Shown here in pieces: positions 8,382 to 15,605 of a DNA stretch of 24,171 nucleotides. The first letter of the stretch is position 1. Every line of letters begins with the position of its first letter. The stretch covers positions 1-24,171 of the forward strand of contig URCJ01000032.1 of assembly GCA_900546285.1 (NCBI GenBank), in the 5' to 3' direction. The notes below the pieces were generated by a model, which ran no database searches, was not told where the DNA came from, and saw nothing but the letters and a program-made list of their open reading frames with translations. The position numbers were made by a program, and so were the translations under genes. The DNA comes from an uncultured Solobacterium sp. Its GTDB lineage: Bacteria > Bacillota_I > Bacilli_A > Erysipelotrichales > Erysipelotrichaceae.

Positions 8382-9529
8382 TAACTATTAGCCCAAAGAT
8401 TTCTTACATAATTAGCAGCCCAATCATTATAGTAAATCAAATCATCCTCACTAGGATTCTTTACAAAATGAGCATGCTTAAGCGTCTTAATAATATATTG
8501 TTCAATCTCAGTAAACTTAATACGACCATTTAAGAACAAGTCAACAGCCTCATCATTAGCGCCTATCAATAAAGCACCAAAGTTGCCTCCATATGCACCA
8601 ATTTCCTTAGCTAATAAAACTAAAGGATATCTAGCATAATCAACTTTTCTAAAACTCAAATTAATACATTCACTAAAATCCATATGCTTAACAAGATCAT
8701 CACCCTTATTATCTGGATAAAGTAAAGCATATCTAATAGGTAAACGCATATCAGGTGAAGACATTTGAGCCATCACCGTACCGTCATTATATTCAACCAT
8801 AGAATGAATAATTGATTCAGGATGAATAACTGGTTCAATCTTATCATATGGAATATCAAACAAATAATGAGCTTCCATAATCTCAAAACCCTTATTCATC
8901 ATTGTAGCTGAATCAATAGTAATCTTATTACCCATTGACCAAGTAGGATGTTTTAAAGCATCTTGTAAGGTAACATTTTTTAATTCACTTCTATCCTTAT
9001 CCCTAAAAGCACCGCCAGAAGCTGTTACGATAAGTTTCTTAACATCTTCTTTATTATGTCCTTGTAGACACTGTAAAATAGCAGAATGCTCAGAATCAAT
9101 AGGAAGTAAAGTGACACCATATTGCTTAACAGCAGCATTAATAATATCTCCTCCAGCTACTAAAGTTTCCTTATTAGCTAAGGCGATATTCTTACCACAT
9201 CTAATCGCATTTAAAGTAGGTTTAAAACCTGTAAAACCAACCAAAGCATTCTCTAACCAGTTATAATCTTCTTCCCTAACGATACGCTCTAAACCATTAT
9301 TTCCATAATAAAAATGAACATTAGGATACTTTTCCATTAGTTCCTTTTGTTTATCAATGGAATAAACAAATTTTAAATCAAACTCTTCTAGTAAAGTTCT
9401 TAGATATTCAATGTTTTTACCAACAGAAACACCCTTAAGACAAAGTTTATCCTTATGTTCCCTGATAATCTCAATACTTTGAGTACCAATAGAACCACTA
9501 GCACCAAGTAATAAAATATTTTTCATCAT
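8381..9529 (-). CDS. dxr: 1-deoxy-D-xylulose 5-phosphate reductoisomerase
   Basis: This enzyme converts DXP to 2-C-methyl-D-erythritol 4-phosphate, the committed step of the non-mevalonate isoprenoid pathway, using NADPH and a divalent metal. It has 382 residues, the normal length. Visible are the NADPH loop G-A-S-G-S-I-G (9-15), the K-E-T-L-V-A-G-G segment, the metal site I-D-S-E-H-S-A, T-A-S-G-G-A-F-R-D, and the substrate-binding H-P-T-W-S-M-G-N-K-I-T-I-D-S-A-T-M-M-N-K. Two adjacent ATG codons (9529 and 9526) precede the gene and overlap the TGA of cdsA; the first is used here. Its neighbour uppS uses the isoprenoid units it helps to make. Confidence 0.97.
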   Translation of the reverse strand: MMKNILLLGASGSIGTQSIEIIREHKDKLCLKGVSVGKNIEYLRTLLEEFDLKFVYSIDKQKELMEKYPNVHFYYGNNGLERIVREEDYNWLENALVGFTGFKPTLNAIRCGKNIALANKETLVAGGDIINAAVKQYGVTLLPIDSEHSAILQCLQGHNKEDVKKLIVTASGGAFRDKDRSELKNVTLQDALKHPTWSMGNKITIDSATMMNKGFEIMEAHYLFDIPYDKIEPVIHPESIIHSMVEYNDGTVMAQMSSPDMRLPIRYALLYPDNKGDDLVKHMDFSECINLSFRKVDYARYPLVLLAKEIGAYGGNFGALLIGANDEAVDLFLNGRIKFTEIEQYIIKTLKHAHFVKNPSEDDLIYYNDWAANYVRNLWANS

Positions 9530-10293
9530 AATATATTAGTCAAAATTGCAAACAACATTAAACAGAAAATAACCGAATCAATACGATCAAGTACGCCACC
9601 ATGTCCTGGCATGATGTTGCCAAAATCTTTGATTCCATAGTGTCTCTTAATTAAAGAGAAAGCTAAGTCACCAAATTCAGAAATAACTGGAAGGAGAATT
9701 GAACAAATAATTACAAGCCCAATGCTTAATCCAAAGAAAGCTCTAAAATAAGCAAATAATAGTGAGCAAGCAAAGCCAACCAAAGCACCGCCAACAGAAC
9801 CTTCAATAGTTTTCTTAGGAGATACTCTTTCATTTAACTTATGTTTGCCAAAACGGCGACCTACAAAATATGCACCAGTATCTGTTAATAATGAAGCAAT
9901 CAAAATATAGAAGAAGACATCCCCATTGCCACCAGCATATAAATTCATGACTAGTAAGATACAATAGCTTATAATAAAAGTCATCACTACAGTACCAAAT
10001 ACTTCATTAATAGTTATATTTTCATCGTAGATTGCCACTATAAATAAGGCGATAATTAAAGCTAAAAATGAAGGAATAAAATATTTGCCACCAAAATATA
10101 AGTTAATAAGATATACAACTTCACTAAAAGCTAATAAAAGATAATTAAGTGGCTTCTTAATACAATTAACATATTCGTATAAACCAACAAAACCAATTAA
10201 AGTCAGTAAAATATTTAAGCTAACGCCACCAAAAATTAATGGATAAATACAAACCGCGACAGCGATTGCAGCACTAATTATTCTTTGTTTCAT
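9526..10293 (-). CDS. cdsA: Phosphatidate cytidylyltransferase (CDP-diglyceride synthase)
   Basis: This enzyme makes CDP-diacylglycerol from phosphatidate and CTP, the branch point to phosphatidylglycerol and cardiolipin. It is an integral membrane protein of 255 residues with about seven membrane segments. The full family signature is near the C-terminus: S-L-I-K-R, then K-D-F-G, then P-G-H-G-G-V-L-D-R-I-D. The S-P-K-K-T-I-E-G-S-V-G-G motif is also present. The start lies about 20 bases inside the end of uppS and the stop overlaps the start of dxr, so the three are translated as a block. Confidence 0.96.
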   Translation of the reverse strand: MKQRIISAAIAVAVCIYPLIFGGVSLNILLTLIGFVGLYEYVNCIKKPLNYLLLAFSEVVYLINLYFGGKYFIPSFLALIIALFIVAIYDENITINEVFGTVVMTFIISYCILLVMNLYAGGNGDVFFYILIASLLTDTGAYFVGRRFGKHKLNERVSPKKTIEGSVGGALVGFACSLLFAYFRAFFGLSIGLVIICSILLPVISEFGDLAFSLIKRHYGIKDFGNIMPGHGGVLDRIDSVIFCLMLFAILTNIL

Positions 10294-10984
10294 TTACACC
10301 ACCAAAACGTCTAGTACGATGATTAAACTCATCAATACATCTATCTAAATCATCACATGTAAAATCAGGCCATAGTGTATCTGTAAAAATAAATTCACTA
10401 TAAGCTAACTGATATAAAAGGAAATTAGAAATTCTTTGTTCATTACTTGTACGAATCATCAAATCAACCTCAGGTAAATCCTTAGTATATAGATAATTAG
10501 TAAAAGTTTCTTCATCTACATCATCAACAAGACCATTCTTAAAATCTTGAGCATATAATTTACAAGCTCTAACTATCTCACTTTGACCGCCATAATTAAG
10601 GGCAAAATTCAATACCATACCTGTATTATTCTTAGTCTTTTCAATAGCACTCTCAAAAATTGACTTAGCTTCACCTGGAATTCTTTCCATCTCACCAATC
10701 ATTTCAATCTTGATGTTGTTTTCCATGATTTCCTTTAAATAAGAATTAAAGAAAACCTTAGGCAAAGACATCAAATAATTAACCTCATTCTCTGGTCTTT
10801 TCCAATTCTCTGTAGAAAAAGCATAAAGAGTTAAGCACTTAATGTCTAACTTATTAGCATAAATTGCAATCTCACGTACTTTTTCAACACCCCTCTTATG
10901 ACCCATGGTTCTTGGTAGATTTCTATGTTTTGCCCATCTACCATTACCATCCATAATAATCGCGATATGATTTAAAGTATTCAT
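10274..10984 (-). CDS. uppS: Undecaprenyl (cis-polyprenyl) diphosphate synthase
   Basis: This cytoplasmic enzyme condenses isopentenyl diphosphate with farnesyl diphosphate to the C55 carrier lipid needed for peptidoglycan and other wall polymers. It has 236 residues. The N-terminal A-I-I-M-D-G-N-G-R-W-A-K motif carries the catalytic Asp12; further landmarks are L-Y-A-F-S-T-E-N-W-x-R-P and, at the C-terminus, D-L-M-I-R-T-S-N-E-Q-R-I-S-N-F followed by L-W-P-D-F. Many homologues have Gly where this one has Asn in R-T-S-G-E-Q-R. It starts one base after the stop of frr. Confidence 0.96.
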   Translation of the reverse strand: MNTLNHIAIIMDGNGRWAKHRNLPRTMGHKRGVEKVREIAIYANKLDIKCLTLYAFSTENWKRPENEVNYLMSLPKVFFNSYLKEIMENNIKIEMIGEMERIPGEAKSIFESAIEKTKNNTGMVLNFALNYGGQSEIVRACKLYAQDFKNGLVDDVDEETFTNYLYTKDLPEVDLMIRTSNEQRISNFLLYQLAYSEFIFTDTLWPDFTCDDLDRCIDEFNHRTRRFGGVNETKNN

Positions 10985-10985
10985 A

Positions 10986-11525
10986 CTAGATTGTCATTAC
11001 TTCTTTTTCTTTAGCCTTAGCAACTGCATCAGTCTTTTCTACAAACTTATCAGTTAACTTTTGAACTTGGTCTTGTAAATCCTTAGCAGTATCTTCAGGA
11101 AGAGTCTTGTCCTTCTTTATTTCATCATTAGCATCTCTTCTGATATTTCTAATAGCGACCTTAGTCTCCTCACCATACTTAGCAATATCCTTACAGAAAC
11201 CTTTTCTTGTTTCCTCAGTTAAAACAGGCATAGTAATTCTAACAACTGTACCATCATTTAGAGGTGGTAAACCAATATCAGAAGCATTAATTGCCTTTTC
11301 AATATCCTTTAAGCTGCTAGCATCATAAGGCTTAATAACTAAAGTCTTACCTTCTTGAACACTAATAGAAGCAATTTGATTAATTGGAGTTGGGCAACCA
11401 TAGTAGTTAACTTCAACATGATCCAATAAATTTGGATTAGCTCTACCAGTTCTAACCTTAGTTAGATTGTTTTCTAAAGCTGCGATAGCCTTATTCATCT
11501 TTTCTTCAACGTGTTTAATTTCCAT
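10986..11525 (-). CDS. frr: Ribosome recycling factor
   Basis: With EF-G, this factor splits the post-termination ribosome so that subunits can be reused. It has 179 residues. The N-terminal helix and the K-V-R-T-G-R-A-N-P segment match the family, as does R-I-T-M-P-V-L-T-E-E-T-R in the small domain and the C-terminal D-E-I-K-K-D-K-T-L-P-E-D. An AAGGAG site precedes the ATG. It sits between pyrH (nine bases upstream) and uppS, as in most Firmicutes. Confidence 0.97.
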   Translation of the reverse strand: MEIKHVEEKMNKAIAALENNLTKVRTGRANPNLLDHVEVNYYGCPTPINQIASISVQEGKTLVIKPYDASSLKDIEKAINASDIGLPPLNDGTVVRITMPVLTEETRKGFCKDIAKYGEETKVAIRNIRRDANDEIKKDKTLPEDTAKDLQDQVQKLTDKFVEKTDAVAKAKEKEVMTI

Positions 11526-11534
11526 AAATTCTCC

Positions 11535-12224
11535 TTACTTAATGATTGTACCCACCGTTTCCATCTTAGCAGCCTTCACAATATTGTTTTCAGGTGCCAT
11601 ATCAAAGATAAACGCATGGATCTTGTTTTCTTTACAGATTTTAGCAGCCTCTAAATCAATTACTGCTAATTCTTTTTCAATTATATCATTAAAGCTTAAC
11701 TCATCATATCTAGTTGCGCTAGGATCAATATTTGGATCAGCAGTATAAACACCATCAACACCATTCTTAGCCATTAAAATAACTTCAGCATGAATATCTT
11801 GAGCTCTTAAAGCGCTAGCTGTATCCGTAGAGAAGAATGGCTCACCAGTACCACCACCAAATACGCAAACGGTCTTCTTATCCAATAAGATATTAGCTTT
11901 TTCAGTATCATATTTTTCAACTCTTTGAACATCAATTGTAGATAAAGTCTTAGCATTCACACCAATCTTAGTTAAAGAAGCCTCAATCATTTGAGCATTA
12001 ATAACAGTAGCTTCCATACCAATATAATCAGCATTTCTTCTATCTAGGCCTAGCTTTTCAAAAGTACGACCACGACAGATATTACCGCCGCCAACAACAA
12101 TACCTACTTCAACGCCATCATTTACTAATTGTTTGATTTGTTCTGCAATGTTTTCAAGCACCTTTGTATCAAAAGGATTGCCTAAAGCCTCACCAGAAAG
12201 TTTTAATAAAATTCTTTTATACAT
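11535..12224 (-). CDS. pyrH: UMP kinase
   Basis: This hexameric amino-acid-kinase-family enzyme phosphorylates UMP to UDP, feeding RNA, DNA and UDP-sugar synthesis. With the ATG at 12224 the protein has 229 residues and begins M-Y-K-R-I-L-L-K-L-S-G-E-A-L. A longer in-frame reading from a TTG at 12236 is rejected because that codon lies at the Shine-Dalgarno itself (GGAGG about five bases before the ATG). Other landmarks are V-V-G-G-G-N-I-C-R-G, the G-G-G-T-G-E-P-F-F-S-T-D-T-A segment and K-N-G-V-D-G-V-Y. It follows a terminator behind tsf, so its expression probably depends on read-through or on a promoter not recognised here. Confidence 0.96.
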   Translation of the reverse strand: MYKRILLKLSGEALGNPFDTKVLENIAEQIKQLVNDGVEVGIVVGGGNICRGRTFEKLGLDRRNADYIGMEATVINAQMIEASLTKIGVNAKTLSTIDVQRVEKYDTEKANILLDKKTVCVFGGGTGEPFFSTDTASALRAQDIHAEVILMAKNGVDGVYTADPNIDPSATRYDELSFNDIIEKELAVIDLEAAKICKENKIHAFIFDMAPENNIVKAAKMETVGTIIK

Positions 12225-12232
12225 GTTTTCCT

Positions 12233-12260
12233 CCAAAAAAAAGGACCATTAAAGGTCCTT
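12233..12260 (-). terminator. Rho-independent terminator between tsf and pyrH
   Basis: On the minus strand AAGGACC (12260-12254) pairs perfectly with GGTCCTT (12247-12241) around a six-base loop, followed by a run of T continuing to about 12235. It lies 12 bases after the tsf stop. The T-run runs straight into the pyrH GGAGG, so it may act as a partial terminator that sets the ratio of rpsB-tsf to pyrH and downstream genes. Confidence 0.8.
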
Positions 12261-12271
12261 GAAATTAATTT

Positions 12272-13156
12272 TTAAGCCATTTGCTTAGCAACTTCTTCAG
12301 CGAAGTTCTCTTCACGTTTCTCTAGGCCTTCACCTACAAGATACTTAACAAAGCTCTTTACAGAAGCATTTGCGCTCTTTAATACAGCAGCAACCTTTTG
12401 ACCTGGATCCTTGAAGAATTCTTGGTCAACTAAGCACATTTCCTTTAAAGACTTAGAAACCTTACCGTTAATAGCTCCTTCAATAACTCTTTCTGGCTTA
12501 CCAGCAAAAGTTGGGTCGTTCTTAACGATTTCAGTTTGAACAGCTCTTTCATGTTCAACTACGTCTTGAGGCATATCAGCACTTGAAACATAAGTTGGAG
12601 ACATAGAAGCAATTTGCATAGCCATATCCTTAGCTAAAGCTTCATCGCCACCTTCTAATACTACAAGACATGAAATCTTACCACCCATATGGATATATGA
12701 ACCAAAGATTTCGCTATCGCTCTTTTCAACTAAAGCGAATCTTCTTAAAACAATCTTTTCACCAATTGTAGCAGTAGCATCAATGAATAAATCATTTAAT
12801 GTTTTACCATCTACTGGTAATGCTAAAGCTTCTTCATTTGTTGTAGCATTGCTAGCAAGAATTGTCTTACAAGCAGTATCAACAAGCTTTAAGAATTGTT
12901 CATTCTTAGCAACGAAGTCTGTTTCTGAGTTAACTTCAACAAGACAACCCTTGTTACCTTCAACTAAAACTTTAGAAAGACCTTCAGCAGCAATTCTGCT
13001 TGCCTTCTTAACTGACTTAGCGATACCTTTTTCTCTTAACCAGTCAATAGCTTTTTCCATATCGCCATCAGTAGCATTTAATGCATTCTTGCAATCAAGC
13101 ATACCAGCACCAGTCTTTTCTCTTAATTCCTTAACTTGAGCAGCAGTAATAGCCAT
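12272..13156 (-). CDS. tsf: Translation elongation factor Ts
   Basis: EF-Ts is the nucleotide exchange factor that regenerates EF-Tu-GTP. It has 294 residues. The N-terminal UBA-like domain ends in E-K-T-G-A-G-M-L-D-C-K-N-A-L, and the T-D-F-V-A-K-N-E-Q-F motif that contacts EF-Tu is present; the C-terminal coiled-coil/dimer region is complete. An AGGAGG site overlaps the end of rpsB and the ATG lies only a few bases after its TAA, so the two are cotranscribed. A strong terminator follows. Confidence 0.97.
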   Translation of the reverse strand: MAITAAQVKELREKTGAGMLDCKNALNATDGDMEKAIDWLREKGIAKSVKKASRIAAEGLSKVLVEGNKGCLVEVNSETDFVAKNEQFLKLVDTACKTILASNATTNEEALALPVDGKTLNDLFIDATATIGEKIVLRRFALVEKSDSEIFGSYIHMGGKISCLVVLEGGDEALAKDMAMQIASMSPTYVSSADMPQDVVEHERAVQTEIVKNDPTFAGKPERVIEGAINGKVSKSLKEMCLVDQEFFKDPGQKVAAVLKSANASVKSFVKYLVGEGLEKREENFAEEVAKQMA

Positions 13157-13157
13157 A

Positions 13158-14108
13158 TTATTCAGCCTCCTTAGCTTCTATTGTTTCCTTCTTTTCTTCT
13201 GTAGCAGGAGCTTCACTGTTTTCAGTGTCCTTCTTGCCAATATATCTTCTTTCAGAGTTTCTATTGAAACGACCTCTGTTTTGTCCTTGTTGACGCATCT
13301 TTTCTTCGTTTCTTGCTTTTCTTCTCTTTTCAAGCTCTTCAGCATGCTTTTCTACGTTGATGATAACATCTTCCATAGTTACATCCTTTTCAGCTTCATC
13401 TTCTTGATAAGCATCTTGTAAGATACCGCCCTTTGCTTCAACGATAGCATCAGCTAATAAAGAAGTCATTAACTTGATAGCCTTAACAGCATCATCGTTA
13501 GCAGGAATTGCATAATCAACAAATGCAGGATTGCAGTTTGTATCAGCTAAACCGAATACAGGGATACCTAACTTCTTTGCTTCTAAAACAGCATTGTGAT
13601 CTTCCATTGGATCGATAACAACTAATGCATCAGGAAGTTTCTTCATATCCTTGATACCTCCTAAGAAGTTTTCAAGTCTAGATGCTTCCTTACGAATTAA
13701 AGCAACTTCCTTCTTAGTATAAACATTAATAGTACCAGATGCTTCCATTTCATTGATTTCTAGAAGTCTCTTGATTCTCTTTTGAATAGTTCTGAAGTTT
13801 GTTAATGTACCACCTAACCATCTTTGGTTGATGTAGAAGCTTCCACTTCTTGTAGCTTCATCAAGAACGATTTGTTGAGCTTGCTTCTTAGTACCAACGA
13901 ATAGTACCTTACCGCCATTTTCAGCAATTTCCTTTAACTTAGCATAAGCTACATCAAGACCATCTTGAGTCTTTTCTAGATTGATAATGTAAATACCATT
14001 CTTTGCAGTGTAGATGAATGGTTTACACTTTGGATCCCATCTTCTAGTTTGGTGACCTAAATGAACACCGTTTTCTAGAAGTTTACGCATTGAAACTAAT
14101 TGTGACAT
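13158..14108 (-). CDS. rpsB: Ribosomal protein S2 with long charged C-terminal tail
   Basis: This 30S subunit protein has 316 residues, starting at the ATG at 14108 (M-S-Q-L-V-S-M-R-K-L-L-E-N-G-V-H-L-G-H) with AGAGG upstream. An in-frame ATG at 14204 lies in the structured leader and would add 32 residues unlike any S2, so it is rejected. The core to about residue 230 is ordinary (R-W-L-G-G-T-L-T-N-F; D-P-x-x-D-H-N-A). The last roughly 85 residues are a charged extension rich in Glu, Lys, Arg and Asn, with a coiled-coil-like E-E-L-E-K-R-R-K-A-R stretch and an R-G-R-F-N-R-N patch. Bacillus S2 ends near residue 246. The tail is in frame to a clean stop, so it is not a sequencing artefact. Its own promoter and leader precede it. 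Confidence 0.96.
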   Translation of the reverse strand: MSQLVSMRKLLENGVHLGHQTRRWDPKCKPFIYTAKNGIYIINLEKTQDGLDVAYAKLKEIAENGGKVLFVGTKKQAQQIVLDEATRSGSFYINQRWLGGTLTNFRTIQKRIKRLLEINEMEASGTINVYTKKEVALIRKEASRLENFLGGIKDMKKLPDALVVIDPMEDHNAVLEAKKLGIPVFGLADTNCNPAFVDYAIPANDDAVKAIKLMTSLLADAIVEAKGGILQDAYQEDEAEKDVTMEDVIINVEKHAEELEKRRKARNEEKMRQQGQNRGRFNRNSERRYIGKKDTENSEAPATEEKKETIEAKEAE

Positions 14109-14140
14109 TTTAAATATTTCCTCTCTTTCCGTTTCTCCTC

Positions 14141-14192
14141 CACAGTTTCGATCATCACTAAGCTTTCGCCACGGAGTAATGAATCCACTGTG
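14141..14192 (-). ncRNA. Structured 5' leader of rpsB (candidate S2 autoregulatory RNA)
   Basis: The transcript upstream of rpsB can fold into an interrupted hairpin: CACAGT (14192-14187) pairs with ACTGTG (14146-14141); inside, TCATTACT (14182-14175) pairs with AGTGATGA (14159-14152) with one G-U; at the tip GC-GAAA-GC forms a GNRA tetraloop. A purine-rich GGAGGAG that is not followed by a start codon sits directly against the 3' arm. Such leaders often bind the encoded ribosomal protein. No match to a named RNA family is claimed. Confidence 0.6.
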
Positions 14193-14218
14193 TGTGTATT
14201 GCATACAAATGCCTATTT

Positions 14219-14247
14219 ATTATATATGACAAGTTTTTTAAGTTCAA
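14219..14247 (-). promoter_or_regulatory. rpsB: Promoter of rpsB-tsf
   Basis: On the minus strand TTGAAC (14247-14242) is followed after 17 bases by TATAAT (14224-14219). The predicted start is near 14212, which gives a 5' untranslated region of about 104 bases containing the folded leader. Confidence 0.75.
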
Positions 14248-14250
14248 TAT

Positions 14251-14292
14251 AAAAAAGCGTTCATTTTGAACGAATTTCAAGATAAACGCTTT
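14251..14292 (-). terminator. Terminator of the alcohol dehydrogenase gene
   Basis: Directly after the alcohol dehydrogenase stop, CGTTCA (14272-14267) pairs with TGAACG (14263-14258) across AAA and is followed by C and six T. A longer alternative pairs AAAGCGTT (14292-14285) with AACGCTTT (14261-14254) and encloses a small TTGAA/TTCAA hairpin; the two folds compete. Either separates this gene from the rpsB promoter immediately downstream. Confidence 0.75.
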
Positions 14293-14304
14293 ATTTTAGA
14301 GTTA

Positions 14305-15522
14305 TTAGAAGTCTACTTCTGTATCGTAGTAGCAGCACTTTAATAGTTTTTCCATCTCTTCTTGAGTAGGAATTCTTGGGTTAGAACCTGTACAAGCATC
14401 GCCGATAGCTAATCTAGCGATTTCAGGAAGTCTCTCTAAGAATACTTCTTCAGGAACGAAACCTTGCTCAGTTGGATAAGAATCTGGACCATAGTTCTTA
14501 ATGCAATGAGGAATATTTAATTGATCATTCATACCACGGCAGAAGTCAATTAATAACTTAACCTTTTCATCATCATTATTGCCACCTAAGTGCATGTAAT
14601 CAGCGATTACACCATATCTCTTCTTAGCTGTTTCATCCTTAGCATTGAAAGCGATAACCTTAGGAAGATACATAGCATTAGCAGCACCATGGATAATATG
14701 AGCACCATAGTCAGCGAAAGCAGCACCAGTCTTATGAGCCATAGAGTGAACAATACCTAATAATGCATTAGAGAAAGCCATACCAGCTAAACATTGAGCA
14801 TTATGCATATCATCTCTAGCCTTCATATCTTCATTATAAGAAGGTACTAAATCCTTTTGGATCATTTCAATTGCATGAATAGCAAGAGGATCAGTATAAT
14901 CACAGTTTGCAGTTGATACATAAGCTTCAACAGCATGAGTTAGAGCATCCATACCTGTATGAGCAACTAACTTCTTAGGCATTGTTTCAGCAAGTTCAGG
15001 GTCAACGATTGCTACATCTGGTGTAATTTCAAAGTCAGCAATTGGGAACTTAACACCCTTTTGATAATCAGTGATAATTGAGAAAGCAGTAACTTCAGTA
15101 GCTGTACCAGAAGTAGAAGAAACAGCACAGAAATGAGCCTTTGTTCTTAACTTAGGTAAGCCAAATACCTTACACATATCCTCGAAAGTTGTTTCAGGAT
15201 ATTCATATTTAATCCACATAGCCTTAGCAGCATCAATTGGAGAACCACCACCGATCGCAACGATCCAGTCAGGTTCGAATTTAAGCATAGCATCAGCACC
15301 ACGCATAACAGTTTCTACAGATGGGTCTGATTCGATACCATCGAATACTTCAACTTCCATTCCAGCTTCTTTTAAGTAGCCAATAGCTCTGTCTAAGAAA
15401 CCGAATCTCTTCATTGATCCACCACCAACGCAGATCATTGCTTTCTTACCTTCGAAAGTCTTCAAAGATTCAAGAGAGCCCTTGCCATGATAAATGTCTC
15501 TAGGTAATGTAAAACGTGTCAT
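14305..15522 (-). CDS. Iron-containing alcohol dehydrogenase
   Basis: This is a 405-residue group III dehydrogenase, most like stand-alone butanol/ethanol dehydrogenases and the C-terminal half of AdhE; it would reduce aldehydes to alcohols with NAD(P)H in fermentation. The dinucleotide loop G-G-G-S-P-I-D is at 91-97. By comparison with FucO the iron ligands are Asp192 and His196 (M-D-A-L-T-H), His263 (H-S-M-A-H) and His278 (H-I-I-H-G-A-A-N-A). S-S-T-S-G-T-A-T-E-V-T is also present. GGAGG precedes the ATG by about nine bases. It has its own promoter, a palindrome near the transcription start and a terminator, so it is a single-gene unit between trmFO and rpsB. The substrate cannot be told from sequence. 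Confidence 0.93.
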   Translation of the reverse strand: MTRFTLPRDIYHGKGSLESLKTFEGKKAMICVGGGSMKRFGFLDRAIGYLKEAGMEVEVFDGIESDPSVETVMRGADAMLKFEPDWIVAIGGGSPIDAAKAMWIKYEYPETTFEDMCKVFGLPKLRTKAHFCAVSSTSGTATEVTAFSIITDYQKGVKFPIADFEITPDVAIVDPELAETMPKKLVAHTGMDALTHAVEAYVSTANCDYTDPLAIHAIEMIQKDLVPSYNEDMKARDDMHNAQCLAGMAFSNALLGIVHSMAHKTGAAFADYGAHIIHGAANAMYLPKVIAFNAKDETAKKRYGVIADYMHLGGNNDDEKVKLLIDFCRGMNDQLNIPHCIKNYGPDSYPTEQGFVPEEVFLERLPEIARLAIGDACTGSNPRIPTQEEMEKLLKCCYYDTEVDF

Positions 15523-15543
15523 AAAATTTCCTCCATAATTACC

Positions 15544-15565
15544 TTGTTAGTATATTCACTAACAA
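15544..15565 (-). promoter_or_regulatory. Perfect inverted repeat downstream of the alcohol dehydrogenase -10 box
   Basis: The arms TTGTTAGT and ACTAACAA are exact reverse complements separated by six bases. They cover about +2 to +23 of the predicted transcript, so a bound repressor would block initiation or early elongation. The TTGTTA/TAACAA half-sites resemble those of the redox regulator Rex, which often controls fermentative dehydrogenases, but here they are ten bases apart instead of the usual six, so Rex is only one candidate. Confidence 0.55.
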
Positions 15566-15573
15566 CTATATAA

Positions 15574-15604
15574 ATTATACTGCAGATTAATATTTTATTA
15601 ACAA
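15574..15604 (-). promoter_or_regulatory. Probable promoter of the alcohol dehydrogenase gene
   Basis: TATAAT is present on the minus strand at 15579-15574. The best upstream element is TTGTTA at 15604-15599, 19 bases away (or TGTTAA with 18), so the -35 box is weak and its spacing long, as expected of a regulated promoter. The -35 region is itself another TTGTTA half-site and abuts the end of trmFO. Confidence 0.5.
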
Positions 15605-15605
15605 C

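Noticed and set aside
14109..14204. In-frame upstream start that would lengthen S2 by 32 residues
   Set aside because: It lies in the structured leader, lacks a ribosome binding site and the added residues do not resemble S2; the ATG at 14108 fits the family start.
15544..15565. Calling the palindrome a Rex operator
   Set aside because: The half-sites fit but the spacing is ten rather than six bases, so only a generic operator is proposed.
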